Positions 49,161-58,221 of a stretch of DNA of 64,000 nt are shown one piece after another. The stretch lies in contig NZ_FPEG01000002.1 in NCBI RefSeq assembly GCF_900117395.1, forward strand, positions 434,001-498,000. Direction: 5' to 3'. The notes beneath the pieces were generated by a model, which saw nothing but the letters and a program-made list of their open reading frames with translations, was not told where the DNA came from and did no database searches. The position numbers were made by a program, and so were the translations under genes. This stretch comes from Agrococcus sp. Marseille-P2731 (GTDB taxonomy: Bacteria; Actinomycetota; Actinomycetes; Actinomycetales; Microbacteriaceae). The first letter of the stretch is position 1. Each line of letters starts with the position of its first letter.

Positions 49161-49666
49161 GGGGTCGTCCCTTCCCCTGCAGTGGTGGTCTTCTCGTGGC
49201 GAGCGAGTGCGCTGAGCGCCTCGAACGCGGGCGCGTCGTCACCGACGACGCGCAGGTAGGTGTCGACGTCGGCGCCGAGCCGGTGGGCGATCACGATGAT
49301 CCCGCCGGGTTCGACGACGCGGTCGATGGTCCAGGTGGCGCGCTCGACCGAGCGGATGCTCGTGGCCGGGATGCGCACCTCGCGTCGGTCGGCGAGCAGT
49401 TGCACGCCGTCGCCGTCGATCGCGAGCCGGGTGCGCCCGCGGAAGCCGAGGCCGTGCGCGAAGACGCGGTCGTAGGGGTCGCCGGCCCTGGTGGTCGCGA
49501 CGTACAGCGCCTCGACGACGAGGGTGGGCAGCACCCGCTCGCTCCAGCCCTCTGGCGCGAGTATGTCGCGCTGCCGGCGGCGGCGTCGCCAGATGCCCAG
49601 CGCCACGAGCGCGGCGACGAGCGCGACGAATGCGGCGCACAGCAGCGCGAAGGTCTCCTTGCTCAT
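49157..49666 (-). CDS. membrane-anchored PH-like protein of the pyr operon
   Basis: This 169-residue protein has one N-terminal helix (about 5-25), a basic stop-transfer stretch (WRRRRRQR), then a soluble domain of alternating strands that resembles a bacterial PH-like fold (for example [23 protein letters not shown] in parts). Position between pyrC and carA is the same as Mycobacterium tuberculosis Rv1382, a membrane protein of unknown role, so it is probably its orthologue. It overlaps pyrC upstream and carA downstream by 4 nt each. Function unknown. Confidence 0.75.
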   Translation of the reverse strand: MSKETFALLCAAFVALVAALVALGIWRRRRRQRDILAPEGWSERVLPTLVVEALYVATTRAGDPYDRVFAHGLGFRGRTRLAIDGDGVQLLADRREVRIPATSIRSVERATWTIDRVVEPGGIIVIAHRLGADVDTYLRVVGDDAPAFEALSALARHEKTTTAGEGTTP

Positions 49667-51018
49667 CGTGCGGCCTCCTCGAGCTGCAGCTCGCCCTCGG
49701 CGACCGTGCGGCGCCCGCCGTGCCAGACGTGCAGCACGCTGCCTGGCAGCTCGACGCCGAGGAACGGCGAGTTCGCCGAGCGGCCGCGCAGGGCGGTGGG
49801 CTCGATGATGCGACGGGCAGCGGGATCGAGCAGCACGACGTGCGCGCGCGATCCGACCTCGAGCGGCGCGTCGTAGCCGGGCTCCTGCCCGATCTCGGCG
49901 GGCGCCGTCGACATGACGCGCGCGACGCCGGCCCAGTCGAGCAGGCCCGTCTCGACCATGGCGAGCTGCACCGCACCCAGCGCGGTCTCCAGCCCGACCA
50001 TGCCGAAGGCCGCATCCGCGAACGCCGCCTGCTTGGCCTCTGGCGCGTGGGGCGCGTGGTCGGTGGCGACGATGTCGATCGTGCCGTCGGCGAGCGCTTC
50101 GCGCAGGGCGCGCACGTCCCGATCCGCGCGCAGCGGCGGGTTGACCTTGTAGCGCGCGTCGTAGCTGCGCACGAGCTCCTCGGTGAGCAGCAGGTGGTGG
50201 GGCGTGACCTCTGCGGTGATGGCGATGCCGCGCTGCTTGGCCGCGCGCACGACCTCGACGGTCTCGAGCGTCGAGACGTGGCAGACGTGCAGCCGCGCAC
50301 CGGTCGCCTCGGCGAGCATGGCGTCGCGGGCGACGATCGAAGCCTCGGCCACGGACGGCCAGCCGGTGAGGCCCAGCTCGGCCGCCAGCGGGCTCTCGTG
50401 CATGACGGAGCCCCGCGTGAGCGCAGGGTCCTGCGCGTGCTGCGCGATGACCGCGCCGAGCGAGGCTGCGTGCTCGAGCGCCCGGCGCATGAGCTCTGCG
50501 TCGGCGACGCAGTGACCGTCGTCGCTGAAGACCGTCACGCGCGCGGCGCTGCCGGCGAGCATGCCCATGTCGGCCAGCCGCTCCCCCGCGAGGCCGACGC
50601 TGACGGCGCCGATCGGGCGCACGGTCGCGAGGCCGGCCTCGAGGCCGAGGCGATGCACCTGCTCGACGACGGCCTGCGTGTCGGCGACGGGGCTGGTGTT
50701 CGCCATCGCGAAGACGCACGTGTAGCCGCCGGCGGCCGCCGCCCGCACGCCCGTCGCCACGGTCTCCGCCTGCTCGCCACCGGGCTGCCGCAGGTGGGTG
50801 TGCAGGTCCACGAGCCCCGGCAGTGCGACGAGGCCGGATGCGTCGACGACCTCGACCGCGTCACGAGCGTCGTCGTCGATGGATGCCGGGTCGATGAGGA
50901 CGCCATCGCGGATCGCGAGGTCGCGCACCTCTCCACCCATGATCGAGGCGCCCCGCAGGAGGGTGATGGCTCCGCTGCGCTCGCCTGCCCCGCCGCGCTC
51001 GCTGTGCTTCGTGGTCAT
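49663..51018 (-). CDS. pyrC: dihydroorotase
   Basis: PyrC cyclises carbamoyl aspartate to dihydroorotate on a zinc site. The protein has 451 residues, the class I multifunctional-like length. The metal motif is H-x-H in [14 protein letters not shown] (about 71-84). Further metal or substrate residues are in [29 protein letters not shown] and [12 protein letters not shown]. The ATG at 51018 overlaps the pyrB stop (ATGA). It is catalytically complete by motif reading. A 20-residue N-terminal tail rich in Gly, Glu and Ser is outside the fold. Confidence 0.97.
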   Translation of the reverse strand: MTTKHSERGGAGERSGAITLLRGASIMGGEVRDLAIRDGVLIDPASIDDDARDAVEVVDASGLVALPGLVDLHTHLRQPGGEQAETVATGVRAAAAGGYTCVFAMANTSPVADTQAVVEQVHRLGLEAGLATVRPIGAVSVGLAGERLADMGMLAGSAARVTVFSDDGHCVADAELMRRALEHAASLGAVIAQHAQDPALTRGSVMHESPLAAELGLTGWPSVAEASIVARDAMLAEATGARLHVCHVSTLETVEVVRAAKQRGIAITAEVTPHHLLLTEELVRSYDARYKVNPPLRADRDVRALREALADGTIDIVATDHAPHAPEAKQAAFADAAFGMVGLETALGAVQLAMVETGLLDWAGVARVMSTAPAEIGQEPGYDAPLEVGSRAHVVLLDPAARRIIEPTALRGRSANSPFLGVELPGSVLHVWHGGRRTVAEGELQLEEAAR

Positions 51019-51965
51019 CGGGAGCCTCCCTGGTCGGATGCGAGCAGCGCGTAGAGGACGGCCATGCGCACCGACACGCCCGCGGTCACCTGCTCGAGCA
51101 CCGTCGACGCGTCGCTGTCTGCCGCGCGGCTGGAGAGCTCGAGACCCCGGTTCATCGGGCCAGGGTGCATGATCTGCGTGCCTGGGATGCGCGCCAGCCG
51201 CTCGTCGGTCAGCGACCAGCCGGTGATGTACTCGGCGGCGCTTGGCGCGATCCTGCCTGCTTGGCGCTCGAGCTGCACGCGCAGCAGCATGAGGGCGTCG
51301 GGCCGCTCGCCGAGCACCCGGTCGAGGCTGGTCTCGGCTCGCACGCCCAGGCGCGTGCCGTCGGAGGCGGCCGGCGGCAGGAGCGACGGCGGCCCGACGA
51401 CCGTGACCTCGGCGCCGAGCGCAGGCAGCAGGAGCGCGTTCGAGCGGGCGACGCGCGAGTGCGCGATGTCGCCGACGATCGCGACGGAGATGCCGTCGAG
51501 CCCCTTGCCGCGCGATGCGGCGCCGTGGATGCGGCGCCGGAGCGCGAAGGCGTCGAGCAGCGCCTGCGTGGGGTGCTCGTGCGTGCCATCGCCGGCGTTG
51601 ACGACCGGGCGGCCGATCCACTCCGCGAGCAGCGCCGGAGCTCCCGAGGCTCCGGAGCGCACGACGACGCCGTCGACCCCCATGGCTGCGATCGTCAGGC
51701 CGGTGTCGCGCAGCGACTCGCCCTTCGACGCGCTCGAGCCCTTGCCAGAGACGTTGATGACGTCTGCGGAGAGCCACTTGCCGGCGATCTCGAAGGATGA
51801 CCGGGTGCGGGTCGAGTCCTCGAAGAAGAGGTTCACGACGGTGCGGCCGCGCAGGGCTGGCAGCTTCTTGACGTCGCGATCCTGGATCTGGTGCATGTCC
51901 TCGGCGAGGTCGAGGAGGGCGATCGCCTCGTCGCGGGGCATCGCCGCGGTCAGCAGGTGCTTCAC
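51015..51965 (-). CDS. pyrB: aspartate carbamoyltransferase catalytic chain
   Basis: PyrB joins carbamoyl phosphate and aspartate. The protein has 316 residues. The carbamoyl phosphate loop STRTRSSFE (about 54-62), [13 protein letters not shown], the [12 protein letters not shown] segment and [10 protein letters not shown] are all intact. No pyrI regulatory gene is present, as expected in Actinobacteria. The start is GTG at 51965, overlapping the pyrR stop (GTGA), and its stop overlaps pyrC. Confidence 0.98.
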   Translation of the reverse strand: MKHLLTAAMPRDEAIALLDLAEDMHQIQDRDVKKLPALRGRTVVNLFFEDSTRTRSSFEIAGKWLSADVINVSGKGSSASKGESLRDTGLTIAAMGVDGVVVRSGASGAPALLAEWIGRPVVNAGDGTHEHPTQALLDAFALRRRIHGAASRGKGLDGISVAIVGDIAHSRVARSNALLLPALGAEVTVVGPPSLLPPAASDGTRLGVRAETSLDRVLGERPDALMLLRVQLERQAGRIAPSAAEYITGWSLTDERLARIPGTQIMHPGPMNRGLELSSRAADSDASTVLEQVTAGVSVRMAVLYALLASDQGGSR

Positions 51966-52522
51966 GCCGCACCGCCCTCGATCACGACGGCATCCTCGCC
52001 GTCGATCTCCTGCAGGAGGATCGAGACGTGCTCGCTGCGCGCGCTCGGCAGGTTCTTGCCGACCGAGTCCGCGCGGATCGGCAGCTCGCGGTGGCCGCGA
52101 TCGACGAGCACCGCGAGGCGCACGGCGCGCGGCCGGCCGAAGTCGGCCAGCGCGTCGAGGGCGGCGCGGATGGTGCGGCCCGAGTAGAGCACGTCGTCCA
52201 CCAGCACGACGACCTTGTCATCGATGCCGGATGCGGGGATGCGCGTCGGGTGCGACGCGCGCGTCGGGCGGTCGCGCAGGTCGTCGCGGTGCATCGTGAT
52301 GTCGAGCGCGCCGGTGCGGGCGTCGAAGTCCTCCCCGGTGATCTCGCTCAGGCGGCTCGCGAGCCGCGCTGCGAGGTGCACGCCGCGCGTCGGGATGCCG
52401 AGGATGACGAGGTCGTCGGAGCCGTGATTGGCTTCGAGGATCTCGTGCGCGATGCGCGTCAGTGCCCTGGCGATCTCGTCAGGGCCGAGGACGGTGCGCA
52501 CGACGGGGCTGTGCTGAGTCAA
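51962..52522 (-). CDS. pyrR: PyrR bifunctional pyr operon RNA-binding regulator / uracil phosphoribosyltransferase
   Basis: PyrR binds pyr mRNA in response to UMP or UTP and also has uracil phosphoribosyltransferase activity in many bacteria. The protein has 186 residues. The PRPP-binding motif [14 protein letters not shown] (about 98-111) is intact. The start is TTG at 52522, giving MTQHSPVV, supported by GGAGAAGGGAG just upstream. A hairpin matching the PyrR RNA-binding consensus ends 14 nt before the start, next to that ribosome binding site, so PyrR probably represses its own operon at translation, as shown for Mycobacterium smegmatis. Confidence 0.97.
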   Translation of the reverse strand: MTQHSPVVRTVLGPDEIARALTRIAHEILEANHGSDDLVILGIPTRGVHLAARLASRLSEITGEDFDARTGALDITMHRDDLRDRPTRASHPTRIPASGIDDKVVVLVDDVLYSGRTIRAALDALADFGRPRAVRLAVLVDRGHRELPIRADSVGKNLPSARSEHVSILLQEIDGEDAVVIEGGAA

Positions 52523-52536
52523 GGCGACTCCCTTCT

Positions 52537-52552
52537 CCGCCTCACAGGACGG
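52537..52552 (-). promoter_or_regulatory. PyrR-binding RNA hairpin in the pyrR leader
   Basis: The transcribed strand reads CCGUC-CUGUGA-GGCGG: a 5-bp stem with one G-U pair and a 6-nt loop. The segment UCCUGUGAGGC matches the core UCCNGNGAGGY of the PyrR-binding consensus known from Bacillus. It ends just before the ribosome binding site of pyrR, so PyrR bound here could block ribosomes. Confidence 0.7.
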
Positions 52553-52577
52553 GCTTCAAGGTTGTCTGATCCCTTCC

Positions 52578-52583
52578 ACCTTA
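52578..52583 (-). promoter_or_regulatory. candidate -10 box (TAAGGT) for the pyr operon
   Basis: On the minus strand TAAGGT fits TANNNT, 25 nt before the PyrR hairpin and 30 nt inside the gap after the HNH gene. It would give a leader of about 48 nt that includes the whole hairpin. No strong -35. Confidence 0.4.
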
Positions 52584-52612
52584 CCTCGTCGTGCAGTCTC
52601 CGAGGAGCCGAG

Positions 52613-54316
52613 TCAGAAGGGCAACGGCCGCGGGGGTTCGCCGACCTGCATGCCCCACAGCTGCGGCTCCGGTTCACGCTCCGGTTCGCGCTCGTGGAAC
52701 ACTGGCCCGATCTCTGGCGGCTCATCCACGTAGGTCTGCCCGGTGGGTGACGTGAAGACGAGTACGCCGGGCGAGCGCTGGTGGACCTTCCAGCGTCTGG
52801 CGCCGGAGAGCTGTGCGCCTTTGAGGGTGTGGTGTCGTCTGCAGAGGTGGGCGAGGTTGCCGGTGTCGGTGGTGCCGCCGTCGGTCCAGGGGATGGTGTG
52901 GTCGAGGTCGCTGCGGTGTGCCCTCTGGCTGCAGCCTGGCCATCTGCAGTGCTGGTCTCTGGCTCGGAGGAGCTGCTTGAGTCGCTTGGAGGGCACGTAG
53001 GTGTCGACGGCGGTGACGTGGCCGGTGAGGGGGTCGGTGAACAGGCGCGTCCAGGCGGTCGCGCGCTCGGCGAGCCGCCTAGCGGTCTCGGGGTCGACGG
53101 GGGCGCCGGTGGAGAGCCGCGCGACCGCGGTGCTGTGACGCAGACCGGTGTCGCGCTCGTCGACACCGACGAGCACGTCGGCGGGCATCATGATCGTGAC
53201 GTCGGCTCGGATCGCCTCGAGCGTGGCGCCGGCGGGGTCGCCGGTGAGCAGCAGGTCGCACATGAGATCTGCGCGGAGCTGGTCGAAGGTGCGCGGGTCC
53301 TTGCCCTCGCCGCTGGCGTCGGCGGCGCGGAGGGTGGCCTTGGCCATCTGCGTGAGGCGGTCGTGGGCAGCCGCGACCAGCAGGGTCGGGGCGATCAGCT
53401 CGAGTCGCGACATGCCGTCGTCGAGCTCCTTCTGGAACACACCCCGACGATCCCTGGCCGACCGATGCCGGGCCGCGAGCGGCTGCTCCAGGTGCCGCTC
53501 GAGCTCGCGGCGCGCGATCGCGCGGAGACGGCCCGGCGTGGTCTGCTCGGCGTGCGGTAGCAGCGCCTCCTCGAACGCGGCCCGGCCTGCGGGGTCCTGG
53601 ATGGCCCCGCCGATCTCGGTGATCACGCCGACGTGGCCGCGGTGGATGCGCGCCTCGCCCCACGCGTGCATCGTCGCCGGCCATGCGGCGACCTGCTCCA
53701 TCGCGTGGCTGATGTCGGCCTCGAGGGTGCGGTCGCTGCGGCGCTCCATCAGCGCCAGCTCGCACGCGACGTCCCGCACGCCGACGCCCGGGTCGAGGCG
53801 CTCCTCCAGCGCATCCTCGACCGCGACGTGCCCGATGCCGGCGAGGAACCGGACCCGCATCGCCTCCAGGCTCGCGATCGCCGCATCGATCTCGACCACC
53901 GCACGCATCGCCGACTCCGCCACGTCACGACCCGTCACCAGAGCAGGAGGCACCGACTCGACCTCAACGGCAACCGACTCGATCCCGGCGATAGCCGATC
54001 GGCTGGCATCGTCATCGCGCGCCGCGTGCGCCTGGACCACTGGCTCGTCGAGCGGGTGCGGCCCACCGCGCAGCCACGTCGGACCGTCGAAGAAGTCCGG
54101 AGCGAACGGCACCGGCACCCGATGCGGCGGCAGCGTCGGCGCCGGCGGCGAGGCACCCGGCGAGGCAGCAGGCGCGGCACCCAAGCTCGCCGCACCGACC
54201 GCACCCTCCGGCCCTTGCTGCCGCACCGCATCCGTCGTCATGGGCGAAGTGTCACACGGGCCACTGACACGCACGGGGGCCTTGGCGTCCTGGCGCCTCG
54301 TCCCATCCGTCGTCAT
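52613..54316 (-). CDS. DUF222 / HNH endonuclease-domain protein
   Basis: The protein has 567 residues if it starts at the ATG at 54316, or 542 from the ATG at 54241. A Pro/Ala-rich N-terminal region is followed by a DUF222 domain (about 130-390) and a C-terminal HNH nuclease motif: CRWPGC then DLDHTIPWTDGGTTDTGNL and CRRHHTLKG, with the zinc cysteines and the catalytic His. Such proteins are multi-copy in Microbacteriaceae; their role is unclear (mobile or anti-invader). The two possible starts lie in a 41-bp direct repeat, each encoding MTTD followed by A or G. It interrupts the usual nusB-pyrR linkage and looks like an accessory insertion. Confidence 0.82.
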   Translation of the reverse strand: MTTDGTRRQDAKAPVRVSGPCDTSPMTTDAVRQQGPEGAVGAASLGAAPAASPGASPPAPTLPPHRVPVPFAPDFFDGPTWLRGGPHPLDEPVVQAHAARDDDASRSAIAGIESVAVEVESVPPALVTGRDVAESAMRAVVEIDAAIASLEAMRVRFLAGIGHVAVEDALEERLDPGVGVRDVACELALMERRSDRTLEADISHAMEQVAAWPATMHAWGEARIHRGHVGVITEIGGAIQDPAGRAAFEEALLPHAEQTTPGRLRAIARRELERHLEQPLAARHRSARDRRGVFQKELDDGMSRLELIAPTLLVAAAHDRLTQMAKATLRAADASGEGKDPRTFDQLRADLMCDLLLTGDPAGATLEAIRADVTIMMPADVLVGVDERDTGLRHSTAVARLSTGAPVDPETARRLAERATAWTRLFTDPLTGHVTAVDTYVPSKRLKQLLRARDQHCRWPGCSQRAHRSDLDHTIPWTDGGTTDTGNLAHLCRRHHTLKGAQLSGARRWKVHQRSPGVLVFTSPTGQTYVDEPPEIGPVFHEREPEREPEPQLWGMQVGEPPRPLPF

Positions 54317-54345
54317 GGGGCGAAGTGTCACACGGCCCACCGACA
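54229..54345. repeat. 41-bp direct repeat carrying two start codons
   Basis: Copies at 54229-54269 and 54304-54345 share CATCCGTCGTCATGGG, GCGAAGTGTCACACGG and CCAC(T/C)GACA, 75 nt apart. Each holds an ATG and its upstream region for the HNH gene, in the same frame. It looks like a recent tandem duplication of the gene's 5' end. Confidence 0.8.
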
Positions 54346-54478
54346 GGGTTCATCATCGGGCGAGCGCCAGAGCTTGCGCGTCCCAGACGAGCGGGTCAGC
54401 GGTCACGCCGCCGCCAGCGCCCTCGCCGTCAGCGCGACCGGCGCCGACCCGCGACGGGCCCCGCCAACGCCGCCGGGT
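54346..54478. other. gap between HNH gene and nusB with no clear feature
   Basis: GC-rich sequence with imperfect GCCGCC and GCGCC runs. I see no convincing promoter, terminator or ORF here. Confidence 0.4.
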
Positions 54479-54913
54479 TCAGCCCCGCTGCGCCGCGATG
54501 CGCCCGAGCACGCCGTTGATGAACGCGCCCGAGCGGTCGGTCGACAGCTCGTTCGCGAGGTGCACGGCCTCGGAGACCACGACGCTCGTGGGCGCCGTGC
54601 CGTGCTCGAGCTCCCACGTGCCGACGCGGAGGATCGCGAGGTCAGTGCGCGGCATCCGGTCGATGGGCCAGTGCTCGCTCGACGAAGCGATCAGCTCGTC
54701 GATCGCGTCGGTGTCGTCCGCGACGCCCGCCACGAGCTCGCGCGCGAACTCGAACCAGCCGTGCGAGGCCCAGCCGAGCCGGTCGGCGGTGTCGCGCAGC
54801 ACGGTCATCGGCGACTCGTCGCGCGCGTTCGCCGAGTACAGCACCTCGACGGCGTGCTTGCGGGCCTTGCGGCGCGAGGGGTAGGTCTCGCTCGCCTTCT
54901 CGGGGGTCGCCAC
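54479..54913 (-). CDS. nusB: transcription antitermination factor NusB
   Basis: NusB with S10 (NusE) binds boxA of rRNA leaders for antitermination. The protein has 144 residues, all-helical, with the N-terminal RNA-binding RKARKHAVEVLYSAN and the C-terminal VVVSEAVHLANELSTDRSGAFINGVLG. The GTG at 54913 lies 1 nt after the efp stop, so the pair is co-transcribed. In other Actinobacteria pyrR follows soon after; here an HNH gene intervenes. Confidence 0.97.
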   Translation of the reverse strand: MATPEKASETYPSRRKARKHAVEVLYSANARDESPMTVLRDTADRLGWASHGWFEFARELVAGVADDTDAIDELIASSSEHWPIDRMPRTDLAILRVGTWELEHGTAPTSVVVSEAVHLANELSTDRSGAFINGVLGRIAAQRG

Positions 54914-54914
54914 G

Positions 54915-55478
54915 TCAGTCGTTGACGCGGCCGAGGTAGCTGCCGTCGCGGGTGTCGACCTTGACGCGCGTGCCCTGCTCGACGAACAGCGGCACCTGGA
55001 TCTCGGCGCCCGTCTCGACGGTCGCGGCCTTCGTGCCGGCGCTCGAGCGGTCGCCCTGGAGGCCCGGCTCGGTGTAGGTGATCTCGAGCACGACGGATGC
55101 GGGCAGCTCGACCTGGAGCGCCTCACCCTCGTGCATGGAGATGGTGGCGGTGCCGTTCTCGAGCAGGAACTTCGCGCCGTCGCCGACCGTGGCGGCCGGG
55201 ATCTGCAGCTGCTCGTACGTGTCGTTGTCCATGAACACGAAGTCCTGGCCGTCGTTGTAGAGGTACTGATAGTCGCGGCGGTCGACGGTGGCGAACTCCA
55301 TCTTGGTGCCGGCGTTGAAGGTCTTGTCGACGGTCTTCTGGCTGCGAGCGTTGCGCAGCTTGGTGCGGACGAACGCGCCGCCCTTGCCGGGCTTGACGTG
55401 CTGGAACTCGATGACGGTCCAGAGCTGGCCGTCGAGGTTGAGCACCGCGCCGTTCTTGATGTCGTTCGTGGTTGCCAT
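54915..55478 (-). CDS. efp: translation elongation factor P
   Basis: EF-P relieves ribosomes stalled at proline runs. The protein has 187 residues in three beta-barrel domains. The tip loop of domain I is VKPGKGGAF (28-36), where the lysine is the residue modified in some bacteria; no modifying gene (epmA, ymfI) is in the window. The C-terminal [15 protein letters not shown] is typical. The ATG at 55478 begins [17 protein letters not shown] box about 85 nt upstream is the likely promoter for efp-nusB. Confidence 0.98.
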   Translation of the reverse strand: MATTNDIKNGAVLNLDGQLWTVIEFQHVKPGKGGAFVRTKLRNARSQKTVDKTFNAGTKMEFATVDRRDYQYLYNDGQDFVFMDNDTYEQLQIPAATVGDGAKFLLENGTATISMHEGEALQVELPASVVLEITYTEPGLQGDRSSAGTKAATVETGAEIQVPLFVEQGTRVKVDTRDGSYLGRVND

Positions 55479-55561
55479 GAGGCGAATCCGTTCCGTGAGA
55501 GCCGTGGGGGCAAGCAGTCCGTCGTGGGCATGGCCAGTCGTGGACACTGCGCCGACAGGAG

Positions 55562-55567
55562 AGTCTA
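55562..55567 (-). promoter_or_regulatory. candidate -10 box (TAGACT) for efp-nusB
   Basis: On the minus strand TAGACT lies in the 110-nt gap after aroQ and would give a leader of about 75 nt. The same hexamer occurs before rpoZ and the trpCBA block. Confidence 0.45.
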
Positions 55568-55588
55568 GCGGGCGCGCGGTGGGCGGTC

Positions 55589-56023
55589 TCAGGCGGCGAC
55601 GATGGCGGCCGCGGCGAGCGCATAGCCCCGCAGCCCGAAGCCGGCGATCACGCCGGTCGCGACACCCGAGACGACGGATGCGTGACGGAAGGACTCCCGC
55701 GCGTGCGGGTTGGAGATGTGGACCTCCACCAGCGGCGCGACGCCCTGCAGCTGCGCGCAGGCGTCCCGCAGCGCGTACGAGTAGTGCGTGAACGCGGCCG
55801 GGTTCAGGATCACCGGCAGGGCTGCGTCGACAGCCTCGTGGATCCACCCCACGAGCGTCGCCTCGTCGTCGGTCTGGCGCACATCCGCTTCGACCGGATG
55901 CTCGGCGGTGCCGACAGCCTCGACGAGCGGCGCGATGTCGGCCACCGTCGCCGTGCCGTAGACCTCGGGCTCACGGGTGCCGAGCCTGCCGAGGTTGGGC
56001 CCGTTGAGGACGAGGATGCGCAT
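55589..56023 (-). CDS. aroQ: 3-dehydroquinate dehydratase, type II
   Basis: AroQ dehydrates 3-dehydroquinate in the shikimate pathway. The protein has 144 residues, the type II dodecameric enzyme. Signatures: [18 protein letters not shown] with the catalytic Arg and Tyr, [15 protein letters not shown], the EVHISNP loop with catalytic His, and [11 protein letters not shown] at the C-terminus. It is separated from aroB by a VOC gene and precedes efp. Confidence 0.97.
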   Translation of the reverse strand: MRILVLNGPNLGRLGTREPEVYGTATVADIAPLVEAVGTAEHPVEADVRQTDDEATLVGWIHEAVDAALPVILNPAAFTHYSYALRDACAQLQGVAPLVEVHISNPHARESFRHASVVSGVATGVIAGFGLRGYALAAAAIVAA

Positions 56024-56079
56024 GCGGCCAGTCTGGCACCTCGGCTGCGCTCGCCGCGGTGCCAGACCAGCCCGCTGCC

Positions 56080-56436
56080 CTACATCTCGCCCTCGAACAG
56101 GCCGATGCTGTTGCCGTCCGCATCGACGAAGACGGCGTACCAGCTCGACTCGCTGACGGCCCCCTTCGGGTGGGTGACGGTGCCGCCGAGCTCCTGCACG
56201 AGCGCGAGCGTCTCATCGATCGAATCGACCTCGATGACCGACCGCGGCTGCGTGAAGCCGTCTTCCCGCGCGGTCAGCGCGCCGCCGGAGACGCCGTTCG
56301 GAGCCTGCCACATGGGATAGCCCTCGTAGCCCGCGGCCTCGGCGATCTGCCAGCCGAAGACCTTCGAGTAGAAGTCGGTGGCCCGGGACAGGTCGCCGAC
56401 CGGGATCTCGAGGTGTGTGATGTCGCCGTGCGCCAC
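56080..56436 (-). CDS. VOC-superfamily (glyoxalase-like) protein
   Basis: This 118-residue protein has the paired beta-alpha-beta-beta-beta VOC fold. Markers are [23 protein letters not shown] at the start and a second half ending [26 protein letters not shown], typical of single-domain glyoxalase/bleomycin-resistance-like proteins. A metal-ligand set (His near 8, a Glu near the end) is plausible. Substrate unknown. The GTG at 56436 follows GAGAGGGG by 6 nt. It lies between aroB and aroQ and is not part of the shikimate pathway as far as is known. Confidence 0.78.
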   Translation of the reverse strand: MAHGDITHLEIPVGDLSRATDFYSKVFGWQIAEAAGYEGYPMWQAPNGVSGGALTAREDGFTQPRSVIEVDSIDETLALVQELGGTVTHPKGAVSESSWYAVFVDADGNSIGLFEGEM

Positions 56437-56540
56437 AGTGCGCCCCTCTCGTCGGGCCCGCTCCGTGCGAGCGCTCGAGAGCAACCTGGCACGCACCGCC
56501 CACAACGCGCCAGTGCCAGCGCGGCGACGGCGAGCCTGCG

Positions 56541-57602
56541 TCAGTCGGCGAGCGACTGGTACGCCATGAACAGCAGCCCCTCGTCGGGCCCCTCGAGGAT
56601 CCTCGGCTTCGCGACGTCGTCGAGCACCACGAACCGCAGCATCGACCCGCGGGTCTTCTTGTCCTTGCGCATGGTGCCCAGGAGCGTCTGCCACCGGCCC
56701 ACCGGATAGGTCATCGGCAGCTCGAGCGAGTCGAGGATGCCGCGGTGCCGGTCGACGACGCTCTCCGGCAGGCGCCCGGCCAGCCGCGACAGCTCGGCGG
56801 CGAACACCATGCCGATCGACACGGCGGCGCCATGCCGCCAGCGGTAGCGCTCGGTGTGCTCGATCGCGTGTCCCAGCGTGTGGCCGTAGTTCAGGAACTC
56901 GCGCTCCCCCGCCTCGCGGAAGTCGTTCGCGACCACGCGCGCCTTCACCTCGATCGCGCGCGCGACCACCTCGGCGAACTGCGGGGTCGAGGTGTCGGTG
57001 GTCGCCGCGAGATCGGTCTCGAGCAGCTCGAGGATGCGGGGGTCGGCGATGAAGCCCGCCTTGACGATCTCGGCGAAGCCGGTGAGCAGCTCGTTGCGCG
57101 GCAGCGAGTCGACGAGCTCGAGGTCGGCGATCACCGCGGCGGGGTGGTGGAAGGCACCGACGAGGTTCTTGCCCTGCTCGGTGTTGATGCCGGTCTTGCC
57201 GCCGACGGCGGCGTCGACCAGGCCGAGCACGCTCGTCGGCACCTGCACGATGCGTACGCCCCGCAGCCACGTGGCGGCGACGAAGCCCGCCAGGTCGGTG
57301 ACGGCCCCGCCGCCCAGGCCCAGCACCGCATCCGTCCTGGTGAACTCGGCCTGCCCCATGATCTGCCACAGGAACTGCGCGACCTCGATGCGCTTCGCCT
57401 CCTCGGCGTCGGGCACCTCGGCGAGCAGCACCTCGATGCCGAGCTCGGCCTTGAGGTGGTCGGCGATGCGCGACATCGCCGGCTGGTGCACGACGAGCAG
57501 GCGCTGCGCGTCGCCCAGCTGCTCCAGCAGGCGATCCACCAGGATGCCCCTGCCGACGTGCACGTCGTAGGGTGCCTCGGTCTGGACGCGGATGGTGGTC
57601 AT
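56541..57602 (-). CDS. aroB: 3-dehydroquinate synthase
   Basis: AroB converts DAHP to 3-dehydroquinate with NAD and a metal ion. The protein has 353 residues. The NAD-binding GGGAVTDLAGFVAA and the metal and substrate region VGGKTGINTEQGKNLVGAFHHP are intact, and the histidines of LNYGHTLGHAIEH follow. Two ATGs occur, at 57608 and 57602; the second has AGGAG at a 7-nt spacing and is preferred. aroK lies 76 nt upstream. Confidence 0.97.
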   Translation of the reverse strand: MTTIRVQTEAPYDVHVGRGILVDRLLEQLGDAQRLLVVHQPAMSRIADHLKAELGIEVLLAEVPDAEEAKRIEVAQFLWQIMGQAEFTRTDAVLGLGGGAVTDLAGFVAATWLRGVRIVQVPTSVLGLVDAAVGGKTGINTEQGKNLVGAFHHPAAVIADLELVDSLPRNELLTGFAEIVKAGFIADPRILELLETDLAATTDTSTPQFAEVVARAIEVKARVVANDFREAGEREFLNYGHTLGHAIEHTERYRWRHGAAVSIGMVFAAELSRLAGRLPESVVDRHRGILDSLELPMTYPVGRWQTLLGTMRKDKKTRGSMLRFVVLDDVAKPRILEGPDEGLLFMAYQSLAD

Positions 57603-57678
57603 GGTCATGCTCCTGGTCTGATCGGGGTTCGGTGTGGGCTCGAGGCTCGCGGCTCGAGCCGAGGGCTCGGGATGCGGG

Positions 57679-58221
57679 TCACCGCTCGCGCGCGACGAGC
57701 CAGTCCTCGAGCTCGTCGACGAGGCGACTGATGGGCGTGCGAGAGGTGTCGACGGTGACCTCCGCGAGCTCGCGGTAGATCGGGTCGCGCTCCGCGGCGA
57801 TGCGGCTCCAGGCCGCGATGCCGTCGGCGACCAGCGGACGGCCGGCGCCTCCGATGCGGCGCTCCGCGGCTCGCTCGTCGACCGTGACGAGCACGACGGT
57901 CGCCTGCTCGCGCAGCAGTTCGCGCGTGTCGGTGTCGAGCACCGCGCCGCCGCCGAGGGCGACGACGGTGCCGGGGGTCAGCGCCCGCTGCACCGCCTCC
58001 GCCTCCCAGCGGCGGAAGACGGCCTCGCCGCGCTCGGCGAAGATCGTGGGGATCGGCCCGTGCTCCAGGACCACCAGACGATCGGTGTCGGCGAAGGTGC
58101 GCCCGAGGCGCGCGGCGAGCTTGCGACCGATCGAGCTCTTGCCTGCCGCCATCGGTCCGATGAGCGCGACGGGCGGGGTCGCGCTCGCCTCGTCGCCGGG
58201 GCGCGGATGCCCGCTGGTCAC
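57679..58221 (-). CDS. aroK: shikimate kinase
   Basis: AroK phosphorylates shikimate at O3. The protein has 180 residues. The P-loop GPMAAGKSS (22-30), the shikimate-binding aspartate in FADTDR and the GGGAV loop (about 90-94) are intact. The start is GTG at 58221, overlapping the aroC stop (GTGA). A short polar N-terminal tail ([17 protein letters not shown]) precedes the fold. Confidence 0.97.
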   Translation of the reverse strand: MTSGHPRPGDEASATPPVALIGPMAAGKSSIGRKLAARLGRTFADTDRLVVLEHGPIPTIFAERGEAVFRRWEAEAVQRALTPGTVVALGGGAVLDTDTRELLREQATVVLVTVDERAAERRIGGAGRPLVADGIAAWSRIAAERDPIYRELAEVTVDTSRTPISRLVDELEDWLVARER

